Positions 54,986 through 63,105 of a DNA stretch of 64,000 nucleotides are shown one piece after another; position 1 is the first letter of the stretch; every line of letters begins with the position of its first letter. The notes beneath the pieces were generated by a model. The model was not told the origin of the DNA and ran no database searches. It saw only the letters and a program-made list of their open reading frames with translations. The DNA lies in contig CAJOHD010000003.1 in NCBI GenBank assembly GCA_905234275.1, positions 192,780 to 256,779 of the forward strand. Direction: 5' to 3'. This DNA comes from an uncultured Bacteroidales bacterium. GTDB lineage: Bacteria; Bacteroidota; Bacteroidia; Bacteroidales; F082. A program made the translations under genes and the position numbers.

Positions 54986-55219
54986 GTTTCTTTTCACTGT
55001 ATATCCTACGCCGAGGGCTGTGAGGATAAGTAAGCCGCAGCCTAATGGTGCTTGGTCGTCGAAAGCGTTGCCGTGCATTGCGGGAAGGTTGAAGATGACA
55101 CCGTTGTCATCATAGCGCTCCAATTCGTTGTCGTCCCAAGTGACGAAGGCATCGAATTGAGCGTTAGCGCACAATCCCATTGTCATCAAAATCGCTATTG
55201 TTATGAATATCTTTTTCAT
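54974..55219 (-). CDS. Small secreted protein with C-terminal membrane anchor
   Basis: This 81-residue protein has a signal peptide (MKKIFITIAILMTMGLCANA), a short acidic middle (FVTWDDNELERYDDNGVIF) and a C-terminal hydrophobic segment followed by K-R-N-K-K-H (APLGCGLLILTALGVGYTVK). The hydrophobic-plus-basic tail resembles a recurring C-terminal anchor or sorting motif in Bacteroidales secreted proteins. It lies 18 bases after the T9SS adhesin gene in the same direction, so the two may form an operon. The function is unknown. Confidence 0.65.
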   Translation of the reverse strand: MKKIFITIAILMTMGLCANAQFDAFVTWDDNELERYDDNGVIFNLPAMHGNAFDDQAPLGCGLLILTALGVGYTVKRNKKH

Positions 55220-55569
55220 GGTATTTTCCTCCTATTTTTATTTAATGACAATTTTCTGTGATTTTCCATTTAATCTCAAAATATAAATCCCAGATTGCGA
55301 TGGTTTGTTAATCGTTTCAACGCCGTTGATGTGCTGGTTCATCACCATTCGCCCTATCACGTCGAATATCTGCAGCTCGCCGTCACCGCTGACGATGATG
55401 TCGTCGCCATTCTGATAGGCGAAGATGTCGTTGCCTTCGTTTTCAACGTTTTTAAACACGATTTTAAACCTTGCCCTTCTGTCGGACGGTTTGCCGATGA
55501 AGGTGTAGCTGTTTTCAACACCCAAATCGATGTCTACGTTTGCCAACAAATCAATCAGGTGGACGCCCT

Positions 55570-55622
55570 GTAGAGACGCACGGCCGTGCGTCTCTGGAGA
55601 CGTTTCAGGAAACGTCTCTACA
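55570..55622. repeat. Double palindrome (family B) inside the adhesin gene
   Basis: A perfect 24-bp palindrome (agagacgcacggccgtgcgtctct centre) is followed by a second hairpin with 10-bp arms (gagacgtttc / gaaacgtctc). The outermost tgtagagacg and cgtctctaca also pair. On the minus strand it is translated in frame as E-T-F-P-E-T-S-P-E-T-H-G-R-A-S-L in the adhesin. Only the first palindrome recurs at 62825. Confidence 0.9.
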
Positions 55623-58600
55623 ACGGTAATTGTATATGTCCCAACCTCCTTCGTCTTGAAATGCACTGGCACCTCGCCCTGCCTGTTGCTGAACGCGATG
55701 GCGTAATCCTCGTTGCCTTGCGGGATATACAGTTTCGCATGTTCTTCGTTGAAGATGAACTTCTCCAGTTGTGTGCCCTCGTCGAAGCTCACGATGGCCT
55801 TGTCGTGGAAGTCCTCGCCTCGGGTGCCGCCTTTCGTCAGTGTAAGCTCAAGGCTGCCCTTGCTCTCGGGTTGGTCGCCCGATTTCGCCCCCGATCTTGT
55901 GAACGTGACCGTCTGGTTTGGACCTGTGGCTCTCACCAGCACGCCTCGGCATTTGGGGATGCCCGTCGAGGTGTTGGTCACTGCCTCGATGTCGGTGCCC
56001 ACCGCATTCATTTTGTAATACGACTTGTTGGAATAAGCCATCACCGGGAACGGGTTGCCCACCAGGTTCCAGCCTCGCGTGTCGGCATGAGGCGAATTGT
56101 TGCTGTAAACGAGGTTCACCGTTTTAGATGCATCGTTGTTCATCGCGCCTGCGAAATACAACGTCACGTTGTTCGTGTTGGCATAGAGGTAACCCTTGCC
56201 GTTTTCCAATACGAAGCTGCCGGTGTGTGCCTTGTAGTTCTCCCATTCCGCCGCCGCGCTCTGGTTGAAACGGTATAGGTCGTAGTTGCTCGCAGTGCTC
56301 GACATGAGGTTGCCGACTGATTCAGGGCCAAGGTTTCCAACAACCGGCGAAGCTATGAATATCCAATTGCCGTTTGTTGCGATTGTGCCATAGCCTGTAA
56401 CGTTTTGTGTGACAGCCGGCTCGATACTGATGTCGTCAACGTACATGATATGACCGCCAACCCATTTGATGGCGACATATTTGGTTCCCTCTGGAACAAT
56501 GGCTGGATAACGCCTATATTCGTGACTGCTCACAATCATATTGCTCCAGGTGAAAGCACTTGGGTCTTTGGTTGTAGTGGAGTAACCTACTTGGAAACCT
56601 GCTGTATAGCTGTAGGTTTCATCCGAACGGTTTATGCAATAGAAAGAAAACAACATGTCGCTGTTGCTTTCCAATAGAGGGGAAATTAGGTATTGAAAGT
56701 CGTCGGTTTCAAAACCAAATCTGAAACCGCTATGACCACCGTGTACGTAGTCTCCAGTATATAATCCTGTATTTTGATTATCAGTCACAGCACGCCAACC
56801 TCCCATGCCGTCTTCGAAACCTTGATAAATAGGAGGAGTTTCAGTATCACCTTCAGTAATAAATGTGGTGTAAACATAATTGCTGGCATTGTTTCCTCCG
56901 TATAGTGCCTTAACCCTAAAATCGTAGGTGGTGCTGCTTGGCAGGTTGTTTAACGTGACAGAGGTGCTGGTTGTCGTTATCTCATCCGACCAATTGACAT
57001 CGGTTTGCTTTTTGTATTGGTATTTAAAGCCAGTGACTTGGTTATTGGGTTTTGTCCATGTCATAGTGGCACTATGGGTGGTCAAACTGCTTGCAACGAT
57101 GTCGGTTGGTTTCGCGTATGTTGAATTCTCTTCAAAAGAGAAATCGTCAATATATAGCCTACGTATTACAGCAGAACTGCTATTGTTGAATTTAATGGCA
57201 ATACACCTGGTGCCTGTCGGGAAATTCTCATCGTGCTTAATCCATGTTTGATAGCTGTTACTAAGCTTAATTTCAGTAACCCAGGTGAAGTCTTGTTCGG
57301 GGTTACAGCCACCGAGAGAGTAACCAACGAAAAAACTGCCACCGGTTTGTGAACTGACATAGTAATAGAATGACATGTTTATAGGGTCTCCTGAAAAATG
57401 AGGAGCAATAAGATATTGTGCGCCTTGTGCTGTTGAAGAATAGTTTATAAATCTGTATCCATAATTACCGCTATGACCGGCGTATTCATTAATTCCTGAA
57501 TCAATTGAAGAGTTGGTCACCTTGATGTTCCACTCGGTCCATCCGTCAATACCATTCTCAAAACCGTACTCGTATGGCAATGGTGTTGCGGCAGTGAATG
57601 ACATGTTGGTATATATGCTTTCATTATTGCCGTAAAGTGCCTTAACGCGGAATTGATACGTTGTTAAGCAGGTCAAATTGTTGAGGGTCACCGAAGTGGT
57701 GTTGGAGCCCACCGTTACTGCGGTCGACCAATTGGAATCACTTTTCTTCTTGTATTGATAGGTATAACCTGTGATGGTTGAATTGGTTTCGGGAGCTTCC
57801 CAACTCACCGTAGCGCTATGGTCGGTTATGTTGCTTGCAGCAAGGTTGACTGGAGTTGGCTCATAACTAGCCGTGATGCAGATATCATCCACATGCAATT
57901 TTGCAAAAACAGAGTACCCATATTGGTTTTTTTTGACGGCAATGTATTTTGTGCCTTTAGGTACGAAAAATTCATAAAGAGTATAGGTTGCTGGTGGGGT
58001 AATCGTATTGCTCCAGATGAAGTCGTCGAGTTCTTCCGTTTGTGAATAGCCTAATTGATAAGACACAGGATAATCTGAATAGTAATTTTGAGCATAAAAA
58101 GATATAGTCATTGCAGACCTGTCGTCAAGCTCCGGGGATATCAAGTATTCATTACGATAATCTTGCATACTCATATAATAAGAACCGGAATGAGCAGTTG
58201 GTTTATAACATCTTATATCACTCATATAACTTGTTTTAGTCCAGCCTTCCGCTGCCAGATCGTTGTTCTCGAAGCCGTAGGAGTAAGGGAGTCTTTTGCC
58301 GCTAAAATATAAATAATAGGTGAGACCGTCGGCTGCCGTCACAGGTAAATCCCATGAACCTTCTATCAAGGTGGGGCTTACTGCAACGCCTTCAGCTCCT
58401 TGAATGACATTGTCGCTGGTAACCGTTGGAGCAAAATCTAGGAGATAATAGATGTCGTTGGCGGAGACCTGGACTGTCTTGACGCTGTTTTTGCAGGCGA
58501 TGGGGTGGTACAAGCCTCCCGATGCGGGCGAGAACGAGCCCTTGAACAGGCAGTTGTTCAAGTTGAGCGTCATGGCGTCGCACCAGCCGAGGAGACCGCC

Positions 58601-59633
58601 TGCATAGTCGGTGAAGCCGCTGATGGTGCCGGCATAATTGCTGTTGAGAAGATTGAGCGTGCTGGTGCCGCCGTTGCCCACTACGCCGCCGCCATAGCCT
58701 GTGGCATTGACGTTGGTGAACACGGTGCAGTTGTTGATGGTGTTGGTGCCGTTGCATAATCCCGCCAAGCCGCTGGCACAATACGCCGATGACGTTACTG
58801 TACCTTGTACGGTGGGGTTCTTAATCGTAGCCCCGTTGATATAGTGGAACGGTGCCGTGTACGACTCCGAGCTGCCTATTTGCACTTCTATGAGATGACC
58901 GTTGCCGTCGAAGGTGCCGCCGAAAGGAAGGCTGCTGGTGCCAGCCATCGTCGTGACGTTTCCAAAGTTGCTGCTCAGCTGGTAGCATTTGTTTGAACCC
59001 TGCGCGTCTTGAATCATCAAGGTGAAATGATTCCAATCGTTATTGTTACTGATGATGTAGGGGTCGTTTGCGGTGCCCTTGCCATGCAATGTAAGAGTGG
59101 CGGTGCCAGTGGTGAGGTGCATATAGATGTAGTCGCTGCCGTTTACTCCTTTGTTCAAGTCGTAGCCGTCGCCACTGCCTTCCAAGGGCACTGCGCCGCT
59201 TTGGGTATCGTTGAAGCTGATGCCGTTAACGACGCGGCGGTTCGAAAAGTTGTCTCTTGTGTAGTAGAGGTAAATGTATTTGCCGCCAGCGTTGTTGTTG
59301 AGGTCGCCGTGGCCATTCACAAAGTCGTCGCTTCCCTGGCAAGGCACGGGGTAATAGGTGCGGTCTCCGTAGGTTTTTGAGCTTTCGTAGGTGTTGCTGA
59401 TGAAGAAGTCGGTGATGTAATCCCAGTTGAAGTTGTTGGCAGTGCTTTCCTTTTTATAAAGCAAATGAATGTAGTCACTGCTGCTGCCGCATCCGGCGTT
59501 CAAGTCCTTGTTGATGGCTATCCATCCTTGCTGTACAAGACTTGCTTGAAGCGCATTGAACTGGTCTTCGTCGTCGTGACCGATGACCATCACTTCTTTA
59601 ATGTAATCGGTGGCAAACGCCACATTTCCGGTG

Positions 59634-59637
59634 AAAA
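59634..59637 (-). other. Site of the inferred one-base deletion in the adhesin signal peptide
   Basis: On the minus strand ATG-TTTT-CACCGG would read in frame as M-F-F-T-G-N-V-A-F-A if it had five T. With four T the signal peptide and the mature protein are in different frames. Confidence 0.7.
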
Positions 59638-59734
59638 CATCACCATCAACAGCATGACTGTCATGCTGTTACGCAGTTTATCAAAATATTTCATCTCTTT
59701 AAGCCTAAATGGTTAACTTAAGATTTTCAAGGCG

Positions 59735-59742
59735 CAAAGATA
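59735..59742 (-). promoter_or_regulatory. -7 element of the adhesin gene
   Basis: TATCTTTG on the minus strand lies 41 bases before the ATG at 59694, matching TAnnTTTG. This supports 59694 rather than the internal GTG as the real start. Confidence 0.55.
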
Positions 59743-60147
59743 AAGAATTATTAAATATAAAAAATTAATGATTAATTAAATATTATTACATTTTGCGAAA
59801 TGATCAAAATAATGATTTAGACACTCTATTTGTGGCAACTAGTTTTCCAATAAAAATGGAATAACTCCCATGTAAGTAATACCGTCATCATCCATCCAAG
59901 GTTTCGACATCATTTTTTGAATTTTTATACTGCAAAAACAGGTGTCATTTACTACTATTTTTGCAGTGCAAATATATATAACATTTTAATAGTTTGAAAT
60001 TTTTTCAAAATGACAGGTGGTTTGGAGTCAAATTGCGTGGTACGTCTGATACCTCAAATAAGTACTGATTCTCAATGAGTTAGCACTTTTTAATGCTATT
60101 TTCGTCAACTTTTTGGGGGCTAATAGACATTTTGAAGGATAAAAATT
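59743..60147. other. Gene-poor A/T-rich region with inverted repeat
   Basis: No convincing gene is seen. A perfect 10-bp inverted repeat (actgcaaaaa 59929-59938 / tttttgcagt 59958-59967) stands near a short 24-codon minus-strand frame (59843-59914), too short to call. The stretch around 60020-60090 (ggtacgtctgatacctc, gattctcaatgagttagc) looks like worn insertion-sequence or repeat debris and adjoins the ZIP pseudogene. Confidence 0.5.
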
Positions 60148-60521
60148 TTATCCCATCACCACGTCCAAAACCATCATCAAGATAAAACCTATGGCGAAGC
60201 CAATAGTGCTGAGGTTGCTATGTTCACCGGACGAGGCTTAGGGAATAAGTTCTTCGACAACCACGTAGCACATTGCGCCAGCGGCAAATGAGAGCATATA
60301 GGGCAAGATAGGGGTGAGCCAATGAGGAACGAACGAGTTTTGCTGTTGCCTTCGGCGCACATCGGCATGGAGATGATGGCGCCTTCGGGGATGTTTTGTA
60401 TGGCGAAGCCAAGCAACGACTTCTGCAGCCTCGGCGACATGTATTTCTTCATGAAGAAGACAAACGCCGCACCGAGCATGGTGCCGAGAAGTGGTATCAA
60501 TAGACCTATAGTGATGCCCAT
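60148..60521 (-). pseudogene. ZIP-family metal transporter remnant
   Basis: The N-terminus [20 protein letters not shown] is that of a ZIP (ZupT/GufA-like) zinc or divalent-metal importer. After about 40 residues the middle of the gene is missing, and the frame resumes at [20 protein letters not shown], which carries the metal-binding N-I-P-E-G. It then shifts: the true continuation [20 protein letters not shown] is in another frame, followed by an in-frame TAA where IPEASSGEHSN is expected, and STIGFAIGFILMMVLDVVMG to the final stop. One internal deletion, one frameshift and one nonsense change make it a dead gene. It lies 9 bases after the flavodoxin gene. Confidence 0.88.
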
Positions 60522-60529
60522 TTTATACC

Positions 60530-61051
60530 TTATTTATTCATCAGCCTGTTTTCGCCCCAAGTATACTGCGGATAAGCCTTCTTGAGGTCGTTAGCTGAGC
60601 CTTCGACTCCGCTGCCGCCGCTGGTGGCGAAGACGTTGAGGGTCTTGCCGCTCAGGTCGTGAGCCTCGATGAATGTGTTGACGATGGTCGGGGCGGTGTA
60701 CCACCAGATTGGGAATCCGATCCACACGACATCGTAATCGGCGATGTTCTCGCAACGGCCTTTGATGGCTGGACGTGACGATTTGTCTTTCATCTCGATG
60801 GTCGAGCGGGAGTTTTTGTCGCGCCAGTCGAGGTCGGCGGCGGTATACGGTTGTTCAGGCGTGATCTCATAGAGGTCGGCGTTGAATTCTGTGGCGAGTT
60901 TCTGGGCTGCGACCTTGGTGGTGCCGGTGGCCGAGAAGTAAACGATAAGGGTCTTTTTCATTTCTTTGTCCTCCTTTTGTTGTTTGTTTTGTGCGCAGAC
61001 GCTGAGACTTAACGTCAGCAGTGCCACAATTAATAATGCTATTTTTTTCAT
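60530..61051 (-). CDS. Flavodoxin with N-terminal signal sequence
   Basis: This 173-residue protein has a signal peptide-like N-terminus (MKKIALLIVALLTLSLSVCA) and then a flavodoxin domain with the FMN phosphate loop LIVYFSATGTTKVAAQ, VVWIGFPIWWYTAPTIV and NVFATSGGSGVEGS. Such flavodoxins are common in Bacteroidota and may work in the periplasm. An internal ATG at 60961 (MKKTLIVYF) would give a cytosolic form of about 143 residues, so dual localization is possible. It lies 12 bases after the glutathione peroxidase gene. Confidence 0.85.
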   Translation of the reverse strand: MKKIALLIVALLTLSLSVCAQNKQQKEDKEMKKTLIVYFSATGTTKVAAQKLATEFNADLYEITPEQPYTAADLDWRDKNSRSTIEMKDKSSRPAIKGRCENIADYDVVWIGFPIWWYTAPTIVNTFIEAHDLSGKTLNVFATSGGSGVEGSANDLKKAYPQYTWGENRLMNK

Positions 61052-61062
61052 GGTATGGTGTT

Positions 61063-61608
61063 TTATTTCAACATTGTTGCAATTTCAGCATCCATATCCT
61101 TCGGTTCCGCCACTGGCGCGAAACGTTTGATGACGCTGCCGTCTTTCGAGATGAGGAATTTGGTGAAGTTCCATAGGATGTCACCCTCTTTCTTCGCGCT
61201 CTTGCTGATGCCTTTGAGCATGGTGTGAGTGGCCTTTGCTTTCAGGCCTTTGTATTCCTCTTTAGGAGCTTGCGATTTCAGATATTCGAAGATTGGATGC
61301 GCATTTTCGCCGTTGACGTCAATTTTTTTCATCAGCTGGAATGTGACGCCATGGTTGATGCGGCAGAACTCGGCGATTTCCTCGTCGCTGCCCGGTTCCT
61401 GATGTGCGAACTGGTCGCATGGGAAGCCGAGGATTACCAAACCTTGTTCTTTATACTTCTGATAAAGGGCTTCCAAGCCGTCGTATTGCGGAGTGAAGCC
61501 GCATTTTGAGGCAGTGTTGACAATCATGAGGACTTTGCCACGGTATTGTGCCATGTCCACCTCTTCGCCCTTGTTGTTCAGGGCCTTAAAATCATATATC
61601 GTTGCCAT
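61063..61608 (-). CDS. Glutathione peroxidase-family protein
   Basis: The protein (181 residues from the ATG at 61608) has the thioredoxin-fold start ATIYDFKALNNKGEEVDM, the active-site Cys in VNTASKCGFTPQYDGLEALY near residue 35, the LGFPCDQFAHQEPG segment and the W-N-F-T-K-F tetrad region. It reduces hydrogen peroxide or organic peroxides with thioredoxin or a thiol. The inner ATG is chosen because MFCI before it is not conserved. It follows an OhrR-like regulator gene, which suggests peroxide-controlled expression. Confidence 0.93.
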   Translation of the reverse strand: MATIYDFKALNNKGEEVDMAQYRGKVLMIVNTASKCGFTPQYDGLEALYQKYKEQGLVILGFPCDQFAHQEPGSDEEIAEFCRINHGVTFQLMKKIDVNGENAHPIFEYLKSQAPKEEYKGLKAKATHTMLKGISKSAKKEGDILWNFTKFLISKDGSVIKRFAPVAEPKDMDAEIATMLK

Positions 61609-61620
61609 AATACAAAACAA

Positions 61621-61701
61621 TTACATCATTTCAATAAATAAGTTTCCAAACCATACCGCGCCCATGTAGGCGAACTGTTTTAATGCTTCTTTTTTAGTCA
61701 T
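61621..61701 (-). CDS. Mini-ORF (26 codons)
   Basis: The frame MTKKEALKQFAYMGAVWFGN plus LFIEMM is complete and lies between the regulator and glutathione peroxidase genes with short spacers. The peptide is amphipathic with a hydrophobic C-terminal half. It could be a small membrane protein of the operon, a translated leader, or chance. No homologue is recalled. Confidence 0.35.
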   Translation of the reverse strand: MTKKEALKQFAYMGAVWFGNLFIEMM

Positions 61702-61740
61702 AATGGTGATAGTTTATATGTTAATAAATTATTGTGTTTG

Positions 61741-62187
61741 TTATTCTACTTTTTTCAATCCATCGATTAATTTGTCCAACGTGGGAATCATTTTCACAAT
61801 CTCTTCCGCGTCGCCTGTTTTCAGTGCCACGTCGTTGCTGAGACATTCGGGGATGTGCTTAGCCTGTTCTTGCATGGCTTTGCCCTTTTCGGTCAGTGAG
61901 ACGATGCGTTGGCGCGAGTCTTCCTTGCCACGGGTGCGGTTTATCAGTCCCGATTTCTCCATGCGCTGAAGCAATGGTGTGACGGTGTTGGTGTCGAGCA
62001 TCATTTTCTTGGCGATGTCGCAGACGGGCTGTTTGTCCTGTTCCCACAACACTAATAAAACAAGGTATTGCGGGTAAGTGATACCCAGCGGGTCAAGGTA
62101 GGGGTGATACACGCCCATCGTGAGCCGCGCCGCCGTGTAGAGCCGGAAGCAAAGTTGATTTTCCAATTTCAGTTGTTCGTATGCCAT
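61741..62187 (-). CDS. OhrR/MarR-family transcriptional regulator
   Basis: The protein (148 residues from the ATG at 62187) has the OhrR N-terminal signature LKLENQLCFRLYTAARLTMG with the peroxide-sensing Cys (about residue 13), a winged helix (VCDIAKKMMLDTNTVTPLLQRM) and the RGKEDSRQRIVSLTEKG wing. OhrR proteins repress until the Cys is oxidized by organic peroxide. Upstream lie two perfect palindromic operators around the promoter, so it probably represses itself and the downstream peroxidase and flavodoxin genes. An ATG nine codons upstream lies within the first operator and is rejected. Confidence 0.9.
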   Translation of the reverse strand: MAYEQLKLENQLCFRLYTAARLTMGVYHPYLDPLGITYPQYLVLLVLWEQDKQPVCDIAKKMMLDTNTVTPLLQRMEKSGLINRTRGKEDSRQRIVSLTEKGKAMQEQAKHIPECLSNDVALKTGDAEEIVKMIPTLDKLIDGLKKVE

Positions 62188-62198
62188 GTCAATTTTAT

Positions 62199-62210
62199 AT
62201 CGTTCACGAT
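62199..62210 (-). promoter_or_regulatory. Operator 1 (OhrR-like)
   Basis: Palindrome atcgt-tc-acgat, at the expected transcription start (about 7 bases after the -7 box at 62212-62219) and 12 bases before the ATG. It shares the form tatatcgtnnacga with operator 2. Confidence 0.65.
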
Positions 62211-62211
62211 G

Positions 62212-62219
62212 CAAAATTA
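62212..62219 (-). promoter_or_regulatory. -7 element of the peroxide operon
   Basis: TAATTTTG on the minus strand matches TAnnTTTG and lies between the two palindromic operators, 25 bases before the ATG at 62187. Confidence 0.65.
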
Positions 62220-62234
62220 CAAAATATTTTTATA

Positions 62235-62244
62235 TCGTGTACGA
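62235..62244 (-). promoter_or_regulatory. Operator 2 (OhrR-like)
   Basis: Palindrome tcgt-gt-acga in the -33 region. Its centre is 35 bases from that of operator 1. Both are preceded by tata, suggesting the same protein binds both. Confidence 0.6.
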
Positions 62245-62282
62245 CTTTTTTGATTTTTTTGAAAAAAATCCGCCGCAAGGGG

Positions 62283-63089
62283 TTAAACTCTTTCGATTTT
62301 CAGTAGTCCTTCATAAATCTGTTTGTCCACATCCTTAAACACATTGAAAACCAATTGTTTAATACTGCTATCGTAGTGTGTAGTCAAGTAGTCTTTAATA
62401 GTTTGCACGGCGATTTCGGCGGCCAACTGGTTCGGGAAGCGGAACTCGCCCGTGGAAATACAGCAGAAGGCGATGCTTTCAAGACGGTTTTCCTCAGCAC
62501 AAGCCATGATGCTTCGGTAGCAAGAGGCCAATTGTTCCTTTTGGAACTCTGTAGGGATGCCGTTGGGGATGATAGGTCCAACCGTATGGATAACATACTT
62601 GCAGGGCAGATTATAGGCCTTCGTGATTTTAGCATGCCCCGTCGGCTCCTCGTGACCTTGTTGGAGCATCAGTCGGTGGCATTCCTCGCGCAGTTGCACA
62701 CCGGCTGCAGAATGGATGGCATTGTCGATGCACTTGTGCAAAGGATGGAAGCAGCCTAACATCTGGCTGTTGGCGGCGTTGACGATGACGTCAACCTTTA
62801 ATCGGGTAATATCCCCTTGCCAGATAGAGACGCACGGCCGTGCGTCTTTACATGAACGGCGTATGTTTGTTAATGTTACCACCCCTTTTTCTTTCAGTTG
62901 TTCCTGCAATTCCTCGTCCTGAAAACGCAGAAACTCATCGCTGATAGGTTTGGGCCAACGCACATTGCGCAAGGCGCGAAACAGGTCACGCTTGCCTTGC
63001 AAATCCGATGGAATCTCCATCTCGGAATATTGCGGGTCTTCTTTCAAAAGGTATTCTATCAAATAATCCAAACGATTCATCATCAACAA
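62283..63089 (-). CDS. Zinc-dependent macrodomain protein-ADP-ribose hydrolase
   Basis: This 268-residue protein has a helical N-terminal part and a macrodomain with the WQGDITRLKVDVIVNAANSQ start and GCFHPLHKCIDNAIHSAAGV, the Cys/His zinc-binding pattern of the class linked to SirTM sirtuins, plus the ISTGEFRFPNQLAAEIAV ribose-binding loop. It should remove ADP-ribose placed by the sirtuin encoded 16 bases upstream. Before the macrodomain, R-S-C-K-D-A-R-P-C-V-S (about residues 78-88) is encoded by a family B palindrome, an in-frame insertion at the domain boundary. Confidence 0.92.
   Translation of the reverse strand: MLMMNRLDYLIEYLLKEDPQYSEMEIPSDLQGKRDLFRALRNVRWPKPISDEFLRFQDEELQEQLKEKGVVTLTNIRRSCKDARPCVSIWQGDITRLKVDVIVNAANSQMLGCFHPLHKCIDNAIHSAAGVQLREECHRLMLQQGHEEPTGHAKITKAYNLPCKYVIHTVGPIIPNGIPTEFQKEQLASCYRSIMACAEENRLESIAFCCISTGEFRFPNQLAAEIAVQTIKDYLTTHYDSSIKQLVFNVFKDVDKQIYEGLLKIERV
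62825..62850. repeat. Palindrome (family B) inside the macrodomain gene
   Basis: agagacgcacggccgtgcgtcttt is the same palindrome as at 55572-55595 with one change. It is translated as K-D-A-R-P-C-V-S. Confidence 0.88.
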
Positions 63090-63105
63090 TTAAACGATTA
63101 AACAA

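Larger units (their letters stand above)
55238..59694 (-). pseudogene. T9SS-secreted adhesin, frameshifted in its signal peptide
   Basis: The long frame (to 59623) encodes about 1460 residues: an N-terminal repeat region, GLUG-like G-G-x-V-G segments (about 290-350), then alternating jelly-roll/cleaved-adhesin-like modules (PYSYGFENND, PYEYGFENGI, PPIYQGFEDG) and fibronectin III domains (SATVSWEAP, SATMTWTKP). It ends in a T9SS type A sorting domain (GELQIFDVIGRMVMN...IYILRLNGKSQKIVIK). The frame opens only with a GTG inside a cleavage site (AFA-TDY). In another frame an ATG at 59694 gives MKYFDKLRNSMTVMLLMVMF, and one extra T in the T4 run (59634-59637) would join both into a perfect signal peptide. 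It is a phase-off, recently broken or misassembled gene. Confidence 0.8.

Noticed and set aside
55586..56278. Plus-strand frame (230 codons) in the adhesin region
   Set aside because: It is antisense to the T9SS sorting-domain end of the adhesin and has no motif.
59843..59914. 24-codon minus-strand frame (MMSKPWMDDDGITYMGVIPF start)
   Set aside because: It looks peptide-like and lies near a 10-bp inverted repeat, but it is too short and unrecognized to call as a gene. It could be a fragment of a lost element.
60020..60120. Insertion-sequence end
   Set aside because: Some phrases look like terminal sequence, but no transposase, paired terminal repeats or target duplication could be shown.
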